Positions 49,825 through 58,192 of a stretch of DNA of 64,000 nt are shown here, one piece after another. The number at the start of each line of letters is the position of its first letter. Positions within the stretch are counted from its first letter, which is position 1. The translations under genes were made by a program, and so were the position numbers. The notes beneath the pieces were generated by a model. That model was not told the DNA's origin. It did not search any database and worked only from the letters and a program-made list of their open reading frames with translations. Origin of the DNA: SIG480 sp045539475 (GTDB taxonomy: Bacteria; Bacillota; Clostridia; Oscillospirales; JAAYXM01); contig JAZQFJ010000091.1 of the NCBI GenBank assembly GCA_045539475.1, positions 41,375 to 105,374 of the forward strand. The letters are read 5' to 3'.

Positions 49825-50190
49825 ATGTTCAAAGACGGTAAGTACCGATTTTCGCTCGGCTTTGGCTGTGGTGAGAAGGAGAGACGTGTCGGCGAGTTTC
49901 TGGAACGGCTCGGAAATCGCAAGAGCAGTCTGATTGTTGATGTACTGAATGAGTATATTGACAATCATCCAGAGCTTGAAAACTCGTATGGGAAAATACA
50001 GATAAAGATTTCTGCTCCCACACCTGATTACAGCAGAGAGAAAATTGAGAAGATGGTACGTGAACTGGTTGGTGAAATGATTGCAAATACAAAGGCTGCC
50101 GCCAATACACAGAGCATATCTGAAGGTATTGATGCCGGCAGCCTGGATGAAAACATTGCTATGATGCTTGATAATCTTGATGGGTTTTGA
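49825..50190 (+). CDS. ParR-like ribbon-helix-helix adaptor
   Basis: 121 residues. The N-terminus (YRFSLGFGCGEKERRVGEFL, then RLGNRKSSLIVDVLNEYID) has the beta strand and helix-turn-helix pair of ribbon-helix-helix ParR proteins; the rest is a helical, acidic tail (EKIEKMVRELVGEMIANTK) that likely binds ParM filaments. AAAGGAGG precedes ATG 49825. It probably binds the palindromic region at 48,831-48,860. It is the last intact gene of the element before a rearranged segment. Confidence 0.78.
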   Translation: MFKDGKYRFSLGFGCGEKERRVGEFLERLGNRKSSLIVDVLNEYIDNHPELENSYGKIQIKISAPTPDYSREKIEKMVRELVGEMIANTKAAANTQSISEGIDAGSLDENIAMMLDNLDGF

Positions 50191-50238
50191 TGGGGTGAAT
50201 GATGAACTGCGACTAACGCCTCGCAAAGCGCGCGGTAA

Positions 50239-50709
50239 AGGTTGCCCGAAGATTTATCCGAAGAACGAAAGCTTATTGTGAAGAAAGCGTGCTCACTCGT
50301 TGGTAAGGTAACATACTTTTGGGGCGGTAAATCATCGTGCATAGGTTGGGATTCCGAATGGGGTAAGATGAAGCTTGTAACAGCGGAAGGCAGTCGCACA
50401 ACGGGATATATGCGCCCGTTCGGACTTGATTGTTCGGGATTCGTCACTTGGGTATTCATCAACGCCGGATTCTCCGAAAGCTACATCGGTCACGGCGTTG
50501 GAAATCAGGCGGCAAAGGGTGTTCGTATAACTTGGGATGAAGCAGAACCCGGTGACCTTGCTGTATATTCCGATAGCTCACACATCGGCATAGTAGCCGG
50601 ACGCAAAAACAACGGAAGCCTTCTCGTCATCCACTGCAACGCAGGTGCGAACAATGTGGTAATAACAGACGAAGAAGGCTTCGTTTATTATGTTAGAGTT
50701 GTTGGGTGA
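50239..50709 (+). pseudogene. 5'-truncated NlpC/P60 domain fragment
   Basis: After an in-frame TAA (50236-50238), 156 codons encode a complete-looking NlpC/P60 catalytic domain (YFWGGKSSCIGWDSEW; GLDCSGFVTWVF; SHIGIVAG) but no start with a ribosome site, signal, or membrane anchor. It aligns gap-free with the last 156 codons of the gene at 59,325; by my count 22 of 155 residues differ, most of them in one patch (KGVRITWDEAEPGD versus KGTVVSKANAKPGD). It is a piece of a conjugation hydrolase gene left at a junction beside parR. Confidence 0.8.
50242..50709 (+). repeat. Direct repeat copy A (468 bp), partner at 60,846-61,313
   Basis: The two segments have equal length and, across 50,345-50,515 and 60,949-61,119, long runs are identical by eye. 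They are direct repeats around a 10-kb segment with the metabolic cluster and the VirB4 fragment. Confidence 0.75.
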
Positions 50710-50895
50710 GGAAGGATTACCTCTTTATCATATGTCAAAATTTGATACGCCTTAAACAAAGAAAAAAGCTCAAATCACTTTTTATCATTTATACGCAAAT
50801 TAAAGGCTTATAGAAAGCAGCAACAAGAACAAACATATCCCAAGCCAAGGCAAAAAGAACTTGACGATGAAATGGAGTTATAGATTGACAATCTA
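50710..50895. other. Non-coding junction stretch, possible gene remnant
   Basis: No complete gene. A 40-codon open stretch (about 50,760-50,882) reads FIRKLKAYRKQQQEQTYPKP and ends in ELDDEMEL and a stop; it lacks a start and ribosome site, so it may be the tail of a lost gene. Otherwise AT-rich. Confidence 0.3.
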
Positions 50896-51654
50896 TTATG
50901 ACTTCTTTTTAAATTTTAAAGGTGTTGTTTCTGTGACACTTTTGAAAACCTTTCTAAAATGATTTTCGGAATTAAAGCCAACCAGGTTGCTTATCGTGGA
51001 AATGGAATAGTTACTACTTTCCAAATATTTTATTGCATTATTAATTTTGATGGAGTTCAAAAAATTAATAGGTGTTTGCCCTAATTCTTTTTGAAACAAG
51101 CGGTAAAGAGTGGACTCACTAACACAACATTTTTTTGCTAAATCGACAATAGAAAAATCATCATTCCAATTGTCAGTAATAAATTCAATCGCTGTTTGCA
51201 AGGTCTTATCGTATGAAATGTTTGATCGCACCATTTTAGGAAGCACTTTTTGTAACAGTTTATAAAACAATGAATATGCTCCCAATTCCTTAATATAGTC
51301 GATTGACAATAGATTGGCTATTTCTATTAGGTCGTTCTTGATTACTTTATCGCAATAAATAATTTGAGGTTCGTATCGCCATTGCTCATAATGCATAAAA
51401 CAACTCACATAAATCACCTCAATTTCAGGGCTTCCGTGCCACTCAGAATAACAATAAATATTCTCCGGAATAAATACGATATCCCCTTCGTTTACATTGA
51501 GCTTTTTGTTCAAATAGATATAGGTTCCGCTACCTTTTAGTATGACGCCAATTCGAGTTTTTCTTTGATTGCTATTTCCGCGGCAAAAATGATAATTACG
51601 AAATATATGCTTTGATGTAGAAAGTTCCGAAACGTAAATTTTTTCGACATGCAT
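50896..51654 (-). CDS. AraC-family transcriptional regulator
   Basis: 252 residues. N-terminal cupin sensor (KTRIGVILKGSGTYIYLNKK; LNVNEGDIVFIPENIYCYSE) and a C-terminal pair of helix-turn-helices (FSIVDLAKKCCVSESTLYRL, FQKELGQTPINFLNSIKINN, then YSISTISNLVGFNSENHFRK). ATG 51654 is chosen since GGAGGTG is 10 nt upstream on the minus strand and would lie inside the longer GTG (51675) frame. It is divergent from the metabolic cluster and is its likely activator, responding to a sugar or related acid. Confidence 0.9.
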   Translation of the reverse strand: MHVEKIYVSELSTSKHIFRNYHFCRGNSNQRKTRIGVILKGSGTYIYLNKKLNVNEGDIVFIPENIYCYSEWHGSPEIEVIYVSCFMHYEQWRYEPQIIYCDKVIKNDLIEIANLLSIDYIKELGAYSLFYKLLQKVLPKMVRSNISYDKTLQTAIEFITDNWNDDFSIVDLAKKCCVSESTLYRLFQKELGQTPINFLNSIKINNAIKYLESSNYSISTISNLVGFNSENHFRKVFKSVTETTPLKFKKKS

Positions 51655-51673
51655 CTTTTTATACACCTCCGGC

Positions 51674-51746
51674 ACAGTATAATTGCAGAATAGTTACTTT
51701 TTTTACAGTATAATATATTGAACGGGTTTTTGCAAGATGATATAAT
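51674..51746 (+). promoter_or_regulatory. Divergent control region: promoter and paired ACAGTATAAT repeats
   Basis: ACAGTATAAT occurs at 51674-51683 and 51705-51714, 31 bp apart (three helical turns), a spacing suited to an AraC-type dimer. The plus-strand promoter is TTGAAC (51718-51723), 17 nt, TATAAT (51741-51746), right next to the second repeat. Confidence 0.6.
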
Positions 51747-51774
51747 AAAAAAATTACAAAGAGGAGGATTCGTT

Positions 51775-52497
51775 ATGGAATTTCATAATAAAACCGTCAT
51801 AATTACAGGCGCGTCTGTCGGAATTGGCAAGGCAACCGCCATTGAATTTGCAAGAAACGGTGCAAATGTATGTATTGTTGATGTTAATGCCGAAGGACTT
51901 GGTGCACTTACAGAGGAGATCAGATTAATTGGCGCGAATGTAACATCATACATTTGCGATGTGAGCGATGAACAAAGAGTTCGTGAGGTAACGCAAGAAA
52001 TCATTAACCAATATGGCAAAATTGATGTTTTGGTTAATAATGCAGGACTTTGGAGAATGTGGAAGCCATTTGTAGAAACAACGAGTGACGAATGGAAGAA
52101 AAGATTAAGTGTAAACATTTTAGGTTTGATGTATTTTACACATGAGGTTCTTCCTAATATGATAGAAAACTCTTATGGTAGGATTATTAATATCGGTTCA
52201 GTTGCGGGTGTGTACGGTAATGCGAATATGGCTGATTACTCAATGACAAAAGGTGCAGTAAGCTCGTTTACAAAAGCACTGGCAAAAGAGGTTGCTGACA
52301 AAGGAATCACAGTAAACAATGTTGTTCCCGGAAGTGTAAGAAATGAGGGTGCAAATCGCGAAACAGAGCTTTGCTATATGGGAAGATGCGGAGAATTAGA
52401 AGAATATGCATACTTGATTTGTTTTTTAGCCAGTGATAAGGCGGCATATATTTCAGGACAAGATTATCAAATTGATGGTTGCAGAAAGAAAAATTAA
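51775..52497 (+). CDS. Short-chain dehydrogenase/reductase
   Basis: 240 residues from ATG 51775 (AGGAGG upstream). Classical SDR motifs: TGASVGIG cofactor loop (residues 10-17), VDVN at the end of beta 2 (favouring NAD), CDVSDEQ, NNAG (about 87), the Ser in INIGSVAGVYGN and YSMTK (about 152-156) as catalytic triad, and PGSV. The end YISGQDYQIDGC is typical. It oxidises or reduces a hydroxyl group of a small substrate, plausibly a cyclic polyol, given the neighbours. Confidence 0.9.
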   Translation: MEFHNKTVIITGASVGIGKATAIEFARNGANVCIVDVNAEGLGALTEEIRLIGANVTSYICDVSDEQRVREVTQEIINQYGKIDVLVNNAGLWRMWKPFVETTSDEWKKRLSVNILGLMYFTHEVLPNMIENSYGRIINIGSVAGVYGNANMADYSMTKGAVSSFTKALAKEVADKGITVNNVVPGSVRNEGANRETELCYMGRCGELEEYAYLICFLASDKAAYISGQDYQIDGCRKKN

Positions 52498-52512
52498 GGC
52501 GGGGGTTGACAT

Positions 52513-53307
52513 ATGAAGCCTACATTTTTAAATCAAAATAGACCCTTAATTACAGGGATGATCCTGAAGGACAATCCAGACAGCATAAGATTTGCAGTAA
52601 AAAATTCCATCTATGACGGTGCGGATTGCCTTGGCATACAGCTCGAGTGGCTGAAGAAAGAATACAAAACTGAGGATCATTATAAAAGCATTTTTGCCGC
52701 ATGCTCCGGTCACCCCATATATATTACCAATTACAGAGGCTGCGAGAACAAGGGGTTCTCCGATGAAGCGCTTGCCGATGAGCTTGTTAAGGCATTGGCG
52801 AGCGGAGCGACACTGGGTGATGTGCCTGCAAGTCTTTTTGACAGCGAAAGCGGTATGGGAATAGGCCTTGAGCTTTCTATGAAGCAGGATGCTATCGACC
52901 GTCAAATGAGGCTGATCGATAAGATTCATAATATGGGCAAAGAGGTGTTGATGTCTTCTCATATTCTCCAGTTTACATCTGCTGAAACCGTACTTGAGAT
53001 TGCCTACGAGCAAAAGAAGCGGGGAGCGGATATTGCAAAAATCGTGACCGCTGCAAACTCCGACGAAGAGCAAATGGAAAACCTGAGAATTACTACACTG
53101 CTAAAAAAGGAATTGGGGATCCCGTTCCTGTTTTTGTCGGGCGGTACACATTCAAAGATCCACCGTATGATTGGTGCACAGCTTGGCTGTGTTTCCTATC
53201 TTGCGGTGAGAGAGCATGACGAACGAGCCGTACCGACCCAGCCCACAATAAAAGCGGCAAAGGCTGTGAGAGATAATCTCGATTATTTGCCGGACATTAT
53301 TGGGTAA
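52513..53307 (+). CDS. Type I 3-dehydroquinate dehydratase-like TIM-barrel enzyme
   Basis: 264 residues. The C-terminal half follows type I dehydroquinase: VLMSSHILQFTSAETVLEIA with the catalytic His (about 147), RGADIAKIVTAANSDEEQMENL with the Schiff-base Lys (about 174), FLFLSGGTHSKIHRMIG (in place of MGxxGxxSR), and LAVREHDERAVPTQPTIKAA ending with the substrate lid region. The N-terminus (NRPLITGMILKDNPDSIRFA) fits the first strand of the barrel. As part of a catabolic cluster it may act on quinate-, shikimate- or inositol-derived ketones rather than in the shikimate biosynthetic pathway. Starts at ATG 52513, 15 nt after the SDR. Confidence 0.75.
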   Translation: MKPTFLNQNRPLITGMILKDNPDSIRFAVKNSIYDGADCLGIQLEWLKKEYKTEDHYKSIFAACSGHPIYITNYRGCENKGFSDEALADELVKALASGATLGDVPASLFDSESGMGIGLELSMKQDAIDRQMRLIDKIHNMGKEVLMSSHILQFTSAETVLEIAYEQKKRGADIAKIVTAANSDEEQMENLRITTLLKKELGIPFLFLSGGTHSKIHRMIGAQLGCVSYLAVREHDERAVPTQPTIKAAKAVRDNLDYLPDIIG

Positions 53308-53337
53308 ACTTCACAAAACAACGGGGGTGCTTTTAGA

Positions 53338-54306
53338 ATGAGGATAGTTTCAAAAGAAGAATTGAGTAAATTTATTTTCGGTGCCGTAAGCATTATGGAA
53401 GAGGATGGTTGGTTCCACTTTTCAAGATTCACAGAAACACAATGTGCGTGGCTTGCTACACACGGATTCCCCCGTGACCGTTATTCTACATCAGGAATGC
53501 GCTTGGAGTTTATGACACGCGGCGGACAGCTTTCCTTTGACTATCAGTCAGAACAAAGCAGTAATGGAAATGTGGCAATTTTTGGAATAGAAATAACTGT
53601 TAATGGAATGCCAGCGTTTCATATCTACAAAGAAGAGCTTCCCACATTGGATAGGATTGAGTTTGAAATTCCAGAGCATTGTGAGGATGTTCATGTTGCG
53701 GTTTATTTTCCCTTGCGCGCAACGCTAAAAATAAAAAATGTTGTGCTGCCGGCGGATTCGAAAGCGGTAAAGAAGGAACTGAAAATACTGACGCTGGGAG
53801 ATTCCATTACAGCAGGTGCTGTGTGCAGGCATTCAAATCACTGTTATGTCAATATACTTGCCGATAAGCTCAACGCACAGCTGATCAACCAAGGTGTCGG
53901 CGGTGCATGCTTTTCTCCTGAATTTTTGGAGGAATTGCAGTTTCGTCCTGATATCGTTACCGTTGCATACGGAGTCAACGATTTTTCTGCCAATTCTTTA
54001 TTTACAGAAACGCCTTGCAGATTCTTTGAAAAGCTATGCACTCTGTACCCGGACAGTAAGCTTTTCTGTTTGCTGCCTATTTGGTGCGGAAATCAAAAGA
54101 GCGTAGACGGTAAAACATTGGATATGGGCAGACAGTACATAAAAGAAATTGCGGAGAAATATCAGAACATTTCCGTAATCGATTGCGTTAATTTTGTTCC
54201 CCATCTTGCGGAATTTTATTGGGACGATATAAATCTGCATCCTAACGATTTGGGATTTTTATACTACGGAAATCATTTGTACAAAAGGCTGGCAGAACTG
54301 TTGTAG
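53338..54306 (+). CDS. SGNH/GDSL-family esterase with N-terminal beta domain
   Basis: 322 residues. Residues 1-145 form a beta-rich carbohydrate-binding-like domain; the hydrolase starts at LKILTLGDSITAGAVCRHSN (Ser in GDS, about 153), followed by NQGVGGACF (Gly oxyanion site), YGVNDF (Asn), and DDINLHPNDLG with the catalytic Asp-x-x-His. There is no signal peptide, so it acts in the cytoplasm, probably removing an acyl group from a sugar or cyclitol ester. Lies between the dehydroquinase-like and the dehydrogenase genes. GGGGGTG precedes the ATG. Confidence 0.85.
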   Translation: MRIVSKEELSKFIFGAVSIMEEDGWFHFSRFTETQCAWLATHGFPRDRYSTSGMRLEFMTRGGQLSFDYQSEQSSNGNVAIFGIEITVNGMPAFHIYKEELPTLDRIEFEIPEHCEDVHVAVYFPLRATLKIKNVVLPADSKAVKKELKILTLGDSITAGAVCRHSNHCYVNILADKLNAQLINQGVGGACFSPEFLEELQFRPDIVTVAYGVNDFSANSLFTETPCRFFEKLCTLYPDSKLFCLLPIWCGNQKSVDGKTLDMGRQYIKEIAEKYQNISVIDCVNFVPHLAEFYWDDINLHPNDLGFLYYGNHLYKRLAELL

Positions 54307-54346
54307 CCTGTGAACAGTAAAAATGCACCGCGGGAGGAGACTGACT

Positions 54347-55342
54347 ATGAAGAAGATCAAAATAGCACAGATAGGAACAAGTGCCAACAGCCACGGCAAC
54401 GATATCTGGAACAGCTTATTAAAGCAAAACGATCTGTTTGAGGTGGTGGGATATGCCTTCCCTGAGAAGGAAAGAGAAAAATTCCCCCAGCAAGCAAGCG
54501 CATTTGATGGTTATAATGAATTGACTGTTGATGAAATATTAAACAATCCGGAAATTGAAGCGGTGGCAGTTGAAACGGAGGAAATATATCTCACAAAATA
54601 TGCTCTTATGGTTGCAAATGCCGGTAAGCATCTTCACATGGAAAAACCAGGAGGTGTTGACCTTGCCGACTTTGAAAAACTTGTTGAAATACTAAAATCT
54701 AAAAATTTAACTTTTTCAACAGGATATATGTATCGCTTCAATCCGAAAATTCAAGAGGCTCTTGCAAAAGTAAAAAGTGGGGAGCTTGGTGAAATATATT
54801 CGGTTGAAGCACATATGGACTGTAAGCATCCTGTCGGGGTCAGACATTGGCTACGGAACTTCCACGGCGGAATGATGTTCTTTCTGGGATGTCATTTAAT
54901 TGATCTGATTTATCAAATACAGGGGGAACCGGAAGAGGTTATCCCTCTCAGTTGCTCAACCGGATGTGACGGTGTTACAGCTAAGGATTATGGAATGACC
55001 GTGTTTAAATACAAAAATGGAGTTTCTTTTGCAAAAACCTGTGCCAACGAAAAAGGCGGTTTTTTGAGAAGGCAGATTGTTATTTGCGGTGAAAAAGGTA
55101 CGATAGAAATAAAACCCATCGAGGTTTTTGCAGAGAGCGGATTATTTACTGTTATGAGCGAAGTGTACAGCGATGAGTGGGACAAAGAGTGGAATGTAAG
55201 TAAATCAGAAGTTTATGACCGTTATGATGATATGATGCGCAATTTTGCTGAAATGGTTAGGGGAAAGGAAAACCCATATTCTTATGATTATGAGCTTAGT
55301 CTTTATAAATTAATACTTAAATCTTGCGGAAAGGGAATATAA
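54347..55342 (+). CDS. Gfo/Idh/MocA-family dehydrogenase
   Basis: 331 residues from ATG 54347 (GGGAGGAG upstream). N-terminal Rossmann fold (IKIAQIGTSANSHGNDIWNS in place of GxGxxG), the family signature HLHMEKPGGVDLADFEKLVE, then GYMYRFNPKIQEAL and a C-terminal sheet domain with ILGCHLIDLIYQ-like sequence (FFLGCHLIDLIYQIQGEPEE). The enzyme oxidises or reduces sugars, inositols or related cyclitols with NAD(P). Its stop is three bases from the next start. Confidence 0.88.
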   Translation: MKKIKIAQIGTSANSHGNDIWNSLLKQNDLFEVVGYAFPEKEREKFPQQASAFDGYNELTVDEILNNPEIEAVAVETEEIYLTKYALMVANAGKHLHMEKPGGVDLADFEKLVEILKSKNLTFSTGYMYRFNPKIQEALAKVKSGELGEIYSVEAHMDCKHPVGVRHWLRNFHGGMMFFLGCHLIDLIYQIQGEPEEVIPLSCSTGCDGVTAKDYGMTVFKYKNGVSFAKTCANEKGGFLRRQIVICGEKGTIEIKPIEVFAESGLFTVMSEVYSDEWDKEWNVSKSEVYDRYDDMMRNFAEMVRGKENPYSYDYELSLYKLILKSCGKGI

Positions 55343-55344
55343 GT

Positions 55345-56361
55345 ATGCAAACAAAACAAATTGTGTTTACTGATCCTTGCGTTGCTGAATTTCTTGATGT
55401 TGAATGCCTGCCGCCCAAGGAAAACGAGGTTACGGTAAGCTTGGAGTATTCAGCTATCAGCTCCGGAACCGAAAAGGCGAACTTTACCGGAGCAAGAAAC
55501 GGGGTAACTGTTGCAGAAGATGAAAAAGCCGTTTTTCCAAGAACCGTCGGTTACAGTGCAGCAGGTATTGTGACTGAAACAGGCAGTAACATAACTGACA
55601 TTAAAGTTGGGGACAGAGTTGCTGTATATTGGGGAAAACATAAAAAGGATATTACGATTAACAGAAAAAATGTAATCAAGATTCCGGATGGTGTTTCCAC
55701 AAAGGAAGCATCTATGGCATTGATTTCCACCTTTCCGCTTGCAGCTATAAGAAAAACAAGGCTTGAAATTGGCGAGTCCGCAATGGTGATGGGGCTTGGA
55801 ATTCTCGGCATTTTTGCTGTTCAGGAATTAAAGGCGGCAGGTGCATATCCCGTTATTGCCGTTGATCCTATAAAGGAACGCAGAGAGTTTGCCCTGAAAC
55901 TGGGTGCAGACTATGCACTTGACCCCACGGATGATAATTTTGTCAAGGATGCATTAGCTTTAAGTGATGGTGGAGTGAATGTCTGTATCGAGGTAACGGG
56001 ACTTGGTGTCGGATTGATTCAGGCACTTGATTGTATGAAAAAAATGGGCAGAGTTGCGCTTTTGGGATGCACACGCGATTCTCATTTTGAAATTGATTAT
56101 TATGGAAAGGTTCACGGCAGAGGAATATTGCTGATTGGTGCGCATACAATGGCGCGCCCAAAGGCAGAATCCGCTGCAGGACTATGGACAGATGCAGACG
56201 ATTTGAAAGCGATTTTAAGTCTCATTAAAGGAAAACGCCTCAACTTTATGGATATGATTTGCGAAATTCATTCGCCAAAGGATGCAAACGAGATTTATAA
56301 CAGACTGGTAAATGAAAAGAATTTCCCAATAGGAGTTCTGTTTGACTGGAAAAATATTTAA
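55345..56361 (+). CDS. Medium-chain dehydrogenase/reductase (zinc-ADH type without catalytic zinc)
   Basis: 338 residues. GroES-like N-terminal domain, Rossmann fold with AMVMGLGILGIFAVQELKAA and AVDPIKERREFALKLGADYA, then IEVTGLGVGLIQALDCMKKM. The first catalytic position reads SAISSGTEKANF, without the Cys/His ligands of zinc alcohol dehydrogenases, similar to threonine/sorbitol-dehydrogenase-like proteins in carbohydrate clusters that lack the metal. NAD(P)-dependent oxidation of a secondary alcohol is probable. ATG 55345 follows GGAAAGGGA; the longer frame from 55324 overlaps the preceding gene. Confidence 0.85.
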   Translation: MQTKQIVFTDPCVAEFLDVECLPPKENEVTVSLEYSAISSGTEKANFTGARNGVTVAEDEKAVFPRTVGYSAAGIVTETGSNITDIKVGDRVAVYWGKHKKDITINRKNVIKIPDGVSTKEASMALISTFPLAAIRKTRLEIGESAMVMGLGILGIFAVQELKAAGAYPVIAVDPIKERREFALKLGADYALDPTDDNFVKDALALSDGGVNVCIEVTGLGVGLIQALDCMKKMGRVALLGCTRDSHFEIDYYGKVHGRGILLIGAHTMARPKAESAAGLWTDADDLKAILSLIKGKRLNFMDMICEIHSPKDANEIYNRLVNEKNFPIGVLFDWKNI

Positions 56362-56411
56362 GCAAAAACATTAGACGGAATAGTCAAATTAATTAAAAAG
56401 GAGAAAGCACA

Positions 56412-57389
56412 ATGAAAGCAATACTTGTAAATGATGACAGAAGTTTAAGATGGGATGAGGTTCCGAATCCTGGTCTTAAAGAAGACGAGGTTCTGGTAAA
56501 GGTTGAATATGCGGCTCTGAATCGCGCAGACCTTATGCAAAGAGAGGGAGACTATCCACCGCCCGAAGGCTGTCCGGAATGGATGGGGCTTGAAGTTTCA
56601 GGCGAAATTGTTGAAATGACAGATGGTGCAAAAGAAAAATCAAATTACAAAATCGGCGATAAAGTTTGTGCACTGCTCGGTGGTGGCGGCTATGCAGAAT
56701 TTGTTTCTGTCAAATATGATATGTGTATGCCAGTGCCGAAAAACTGCACTATGGCAGAAGCAGCGGCAATTCCTGAAGCATTTGCAACTGCATATCTAAA
56801 GCTGTTTGTTGAAGGTCATGCCAAAGCCGGAGATACGTTGCTTATGCAGGCGGGAGCAAGTGGGCTTGCCAGCGTTGTTATTCCGATGGCAAAGGCTTTC
56901 GGACTCAGAGTTATAACAAGTGTTATTACTGATCCTGAAAACATAAAGCACCTTGGTGCAGACCTTGTTGTAAACACGAAGGAGCAAAGTCTTCCGGAGG
57001 TCCTCAAAAACGAAGAGCTCGCAGGGCGCGCAATTGATATTGCAATTGACTGTCTCGGCGGTCAGAATCTTGGCGACTGTCTGCCTTATGTAAAATATGG
57101 ATGCCGTTGGATAGTTATTGCAGCTCTTGCCGGAGCCACTACAACCATTGAGCTTAAAAATATTTATAAAAAGAACATCAGAATTGTCGGCAGCACACTT
57201 CGCTCGCGCACACCTGAAATGAAAGCTGAAATTCTCTCAAAGCTCGTTAATGAAGTTTGGGAAAAGGTGGCAAACGGTGAGATAAAGCCTACTGTATATA
57301 AGGTGCTTCCGATTACAGAAGCCGAAGAGGCACACGATATTCTTTACCGTGGTGAAAACGTAGGTAAGGTAGTGCTTAAGGTACAATGA
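56412..57389 (+). CDS. NAD(P)H:quinone oxidoreductase-like MDR protein (PIG3 type)
   Basis: 325 residues. The motif ALNRADLMQREGDYPPPEGC, then PEWMGLEVSGEIVEM, GDKVCALLGGGGYAEF and AGDTLLMQAGASGLASVVIP with a long A/G loop are those of the Qor/PIG3 quinone oxidoreductase branch, which lacks zinc. VVNTKEQSLPEV and the RIVGSTLRSRTPEMK C-terminal segment agree. AAGGAGA precedes ATG 56412. The stop overlaps the start of the MBL gene. Probably reduces an enone or quinone-like intermediate of the pathway. Confidence 0.88.
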   Translation: MKAILVNDDRSLRWDEVPNPGLKEDEVLVKVEYAALNRADLMQREGDYPPPEGCPEWMGLEVSGEIVEMTDGAKEKSNYKIGDKVCALLGGGGYAEFVSVKYDMCMPVPKNCTMAEAAAIPEAFATAYLKLFVEGHAKAGDTLLMQAGASGLASVVIPMAKAFGLRVITSVITDPENIKHLGADLVVNTKEQSLPEVLKNEELAGRAIDIAIDCLGGQNLGDCLPYVKYGCRWIVIAALAGATTTIELKNIYKKNIRIVGSTLRSRTPEMKAEILSKLVNEVWEKVANGEIKPTVYKVLPITEAEEAHDILYRGENVGKVVLKVQ

Positions 57390-58039
57390 AGATTGTCGCG
57401 TTGAAGTACGGAGAATCCGTATTCGGCGAAAACAATATTTTTAAAGGTGGAAGAAAAGATGTTCTTTTGCCGATTACGTTTACAATTTATCTGATACAAA
57501 CCGAAAATAAAAACATTCTTGTTGATGTAGGCTGTGATGACGGTGCAGGCTTTGAAATGTCGCTGTTTAAAAAGCCGGTTGACGTATTAAAAGAATACGG
57601 TCTTTCTCCAAATGATATTACTGATGTTATCATTACACATTCACACCACGACCACATAGAAGCTATCGGGCATTATGAAAAAGCCACTATACATATTCAA
57701 AAAGATGAATATGCTGCGGCGATAAAGTATATTCCGACGAATTTTAATGTTCATTTGATTGATGATGAATTTTCATTAGCAGAGAACATACTTATAAGGA
57801 AAATTGGGGGACATTCCGTTGGCTCCTGTATCGTTTTAGCAGATAACTATGTGCTGTGTGGTGATGAATGTTATTATGAAAAATGCTTAACAGACAGAAT
57901 CTGTACAGGTTCATCCTATAACAAAGAAGCGAGTGAAAAGTTTATCGTAGAATTCAGCAAAAATAAGTACATTCCACTATTGTTTCATGATAGCAAAATT
58001 TTGCAAGGAAGGTTAGGTTATTCTATTATTAAAAACTAA
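57386..58039 (+). CDS. Metallo-beta-lactamase-fold hydrolase
   Basis: 217 residues. The metal motif is intact: DVIITHSHHDHIEAIGHYEK (HxHxDH, about 83-88), a later His in IGGHSVGSCIVLADN, an Asp in LCGDECYYEKCL, and a final His in LLFHDS. N-terminus TFTIYLIQTENKNILVDVGC matches lactonase-type members (AhlD/AidC group). It could hydrolyse a lactone produced by the preceding dehydrogenases. Coupled to the quinone-reductase-like gene by ATGA (57386-57389). Last gene of the cluster. Confidence 0.88.
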   Translation: MKIVALKYGESVFGENNIFKGGRKDVLLPITFTIYLIQTENKNILVDVGCDDGAGFEMSLFKKPVDVLKEYGLSPNDITDVIITHSHHDHIEAIGHYEKATIHIQKDEYAAAIKYIPTNFNVHLIDDEFSLAENILIRKIGGHSVGSCIVLADNYVLCGDECYYEKCLTDRICTGSSYNKEASEKFIVEFSKNKYIPLLFHDSKILQGRLGYSIIKN

Positions 58040-58050
58040 ATATTATAATC

Positions 58051-58158
58051 AAGAAGGTAATTCAATAAGGATTATCTTCTTGTGCTTTTTATGAATATTC
58101 TTTCTGACACAGAAAAATATTCAAGGGGCGTACCGCAATCAAATCGGTACGCCCTAAA
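58051..58158 (+). terminator. Tandem terminators after the metabolic cluster
   Basis: AAGAAGGTAAT (58051-58061)/ATTATCTTCTT (58071-58081), one G-U, then GTGCTTTTT. A second hairpin GGGCGTACCG (58126-58135)/CGGTACGCCC (58145-58154) follows, before AT-rich TAAATTTT. An open frame that seems to begin at GTG 58082 runs through these hairpins and is not a credible start. Confidence 0.75.
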
Positions 58159-58192
58159 TTTTAGGGTACAAAAATTTTTAAAAATTGCTTTA

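Noticed and set aside
50191..50238. Attachment site of the element after parR
   Set aside because: No tRNA, no integrase and no matching repeat elsewhere in the window; the only repeat starts at 50,242 and is coding.
50710..50895. Short frame with QQQEQTYPKP as a gene
   Set aside because: No start or ribosome site and only about 40 codons; noted as possible remnant only.
58061..58192. First 37-44 codons of the apparent VirB4-like frame
   Set aside because: They read through two hairpin terminators and have no similarity to VirB4; treated as chance open frame before the fragment.
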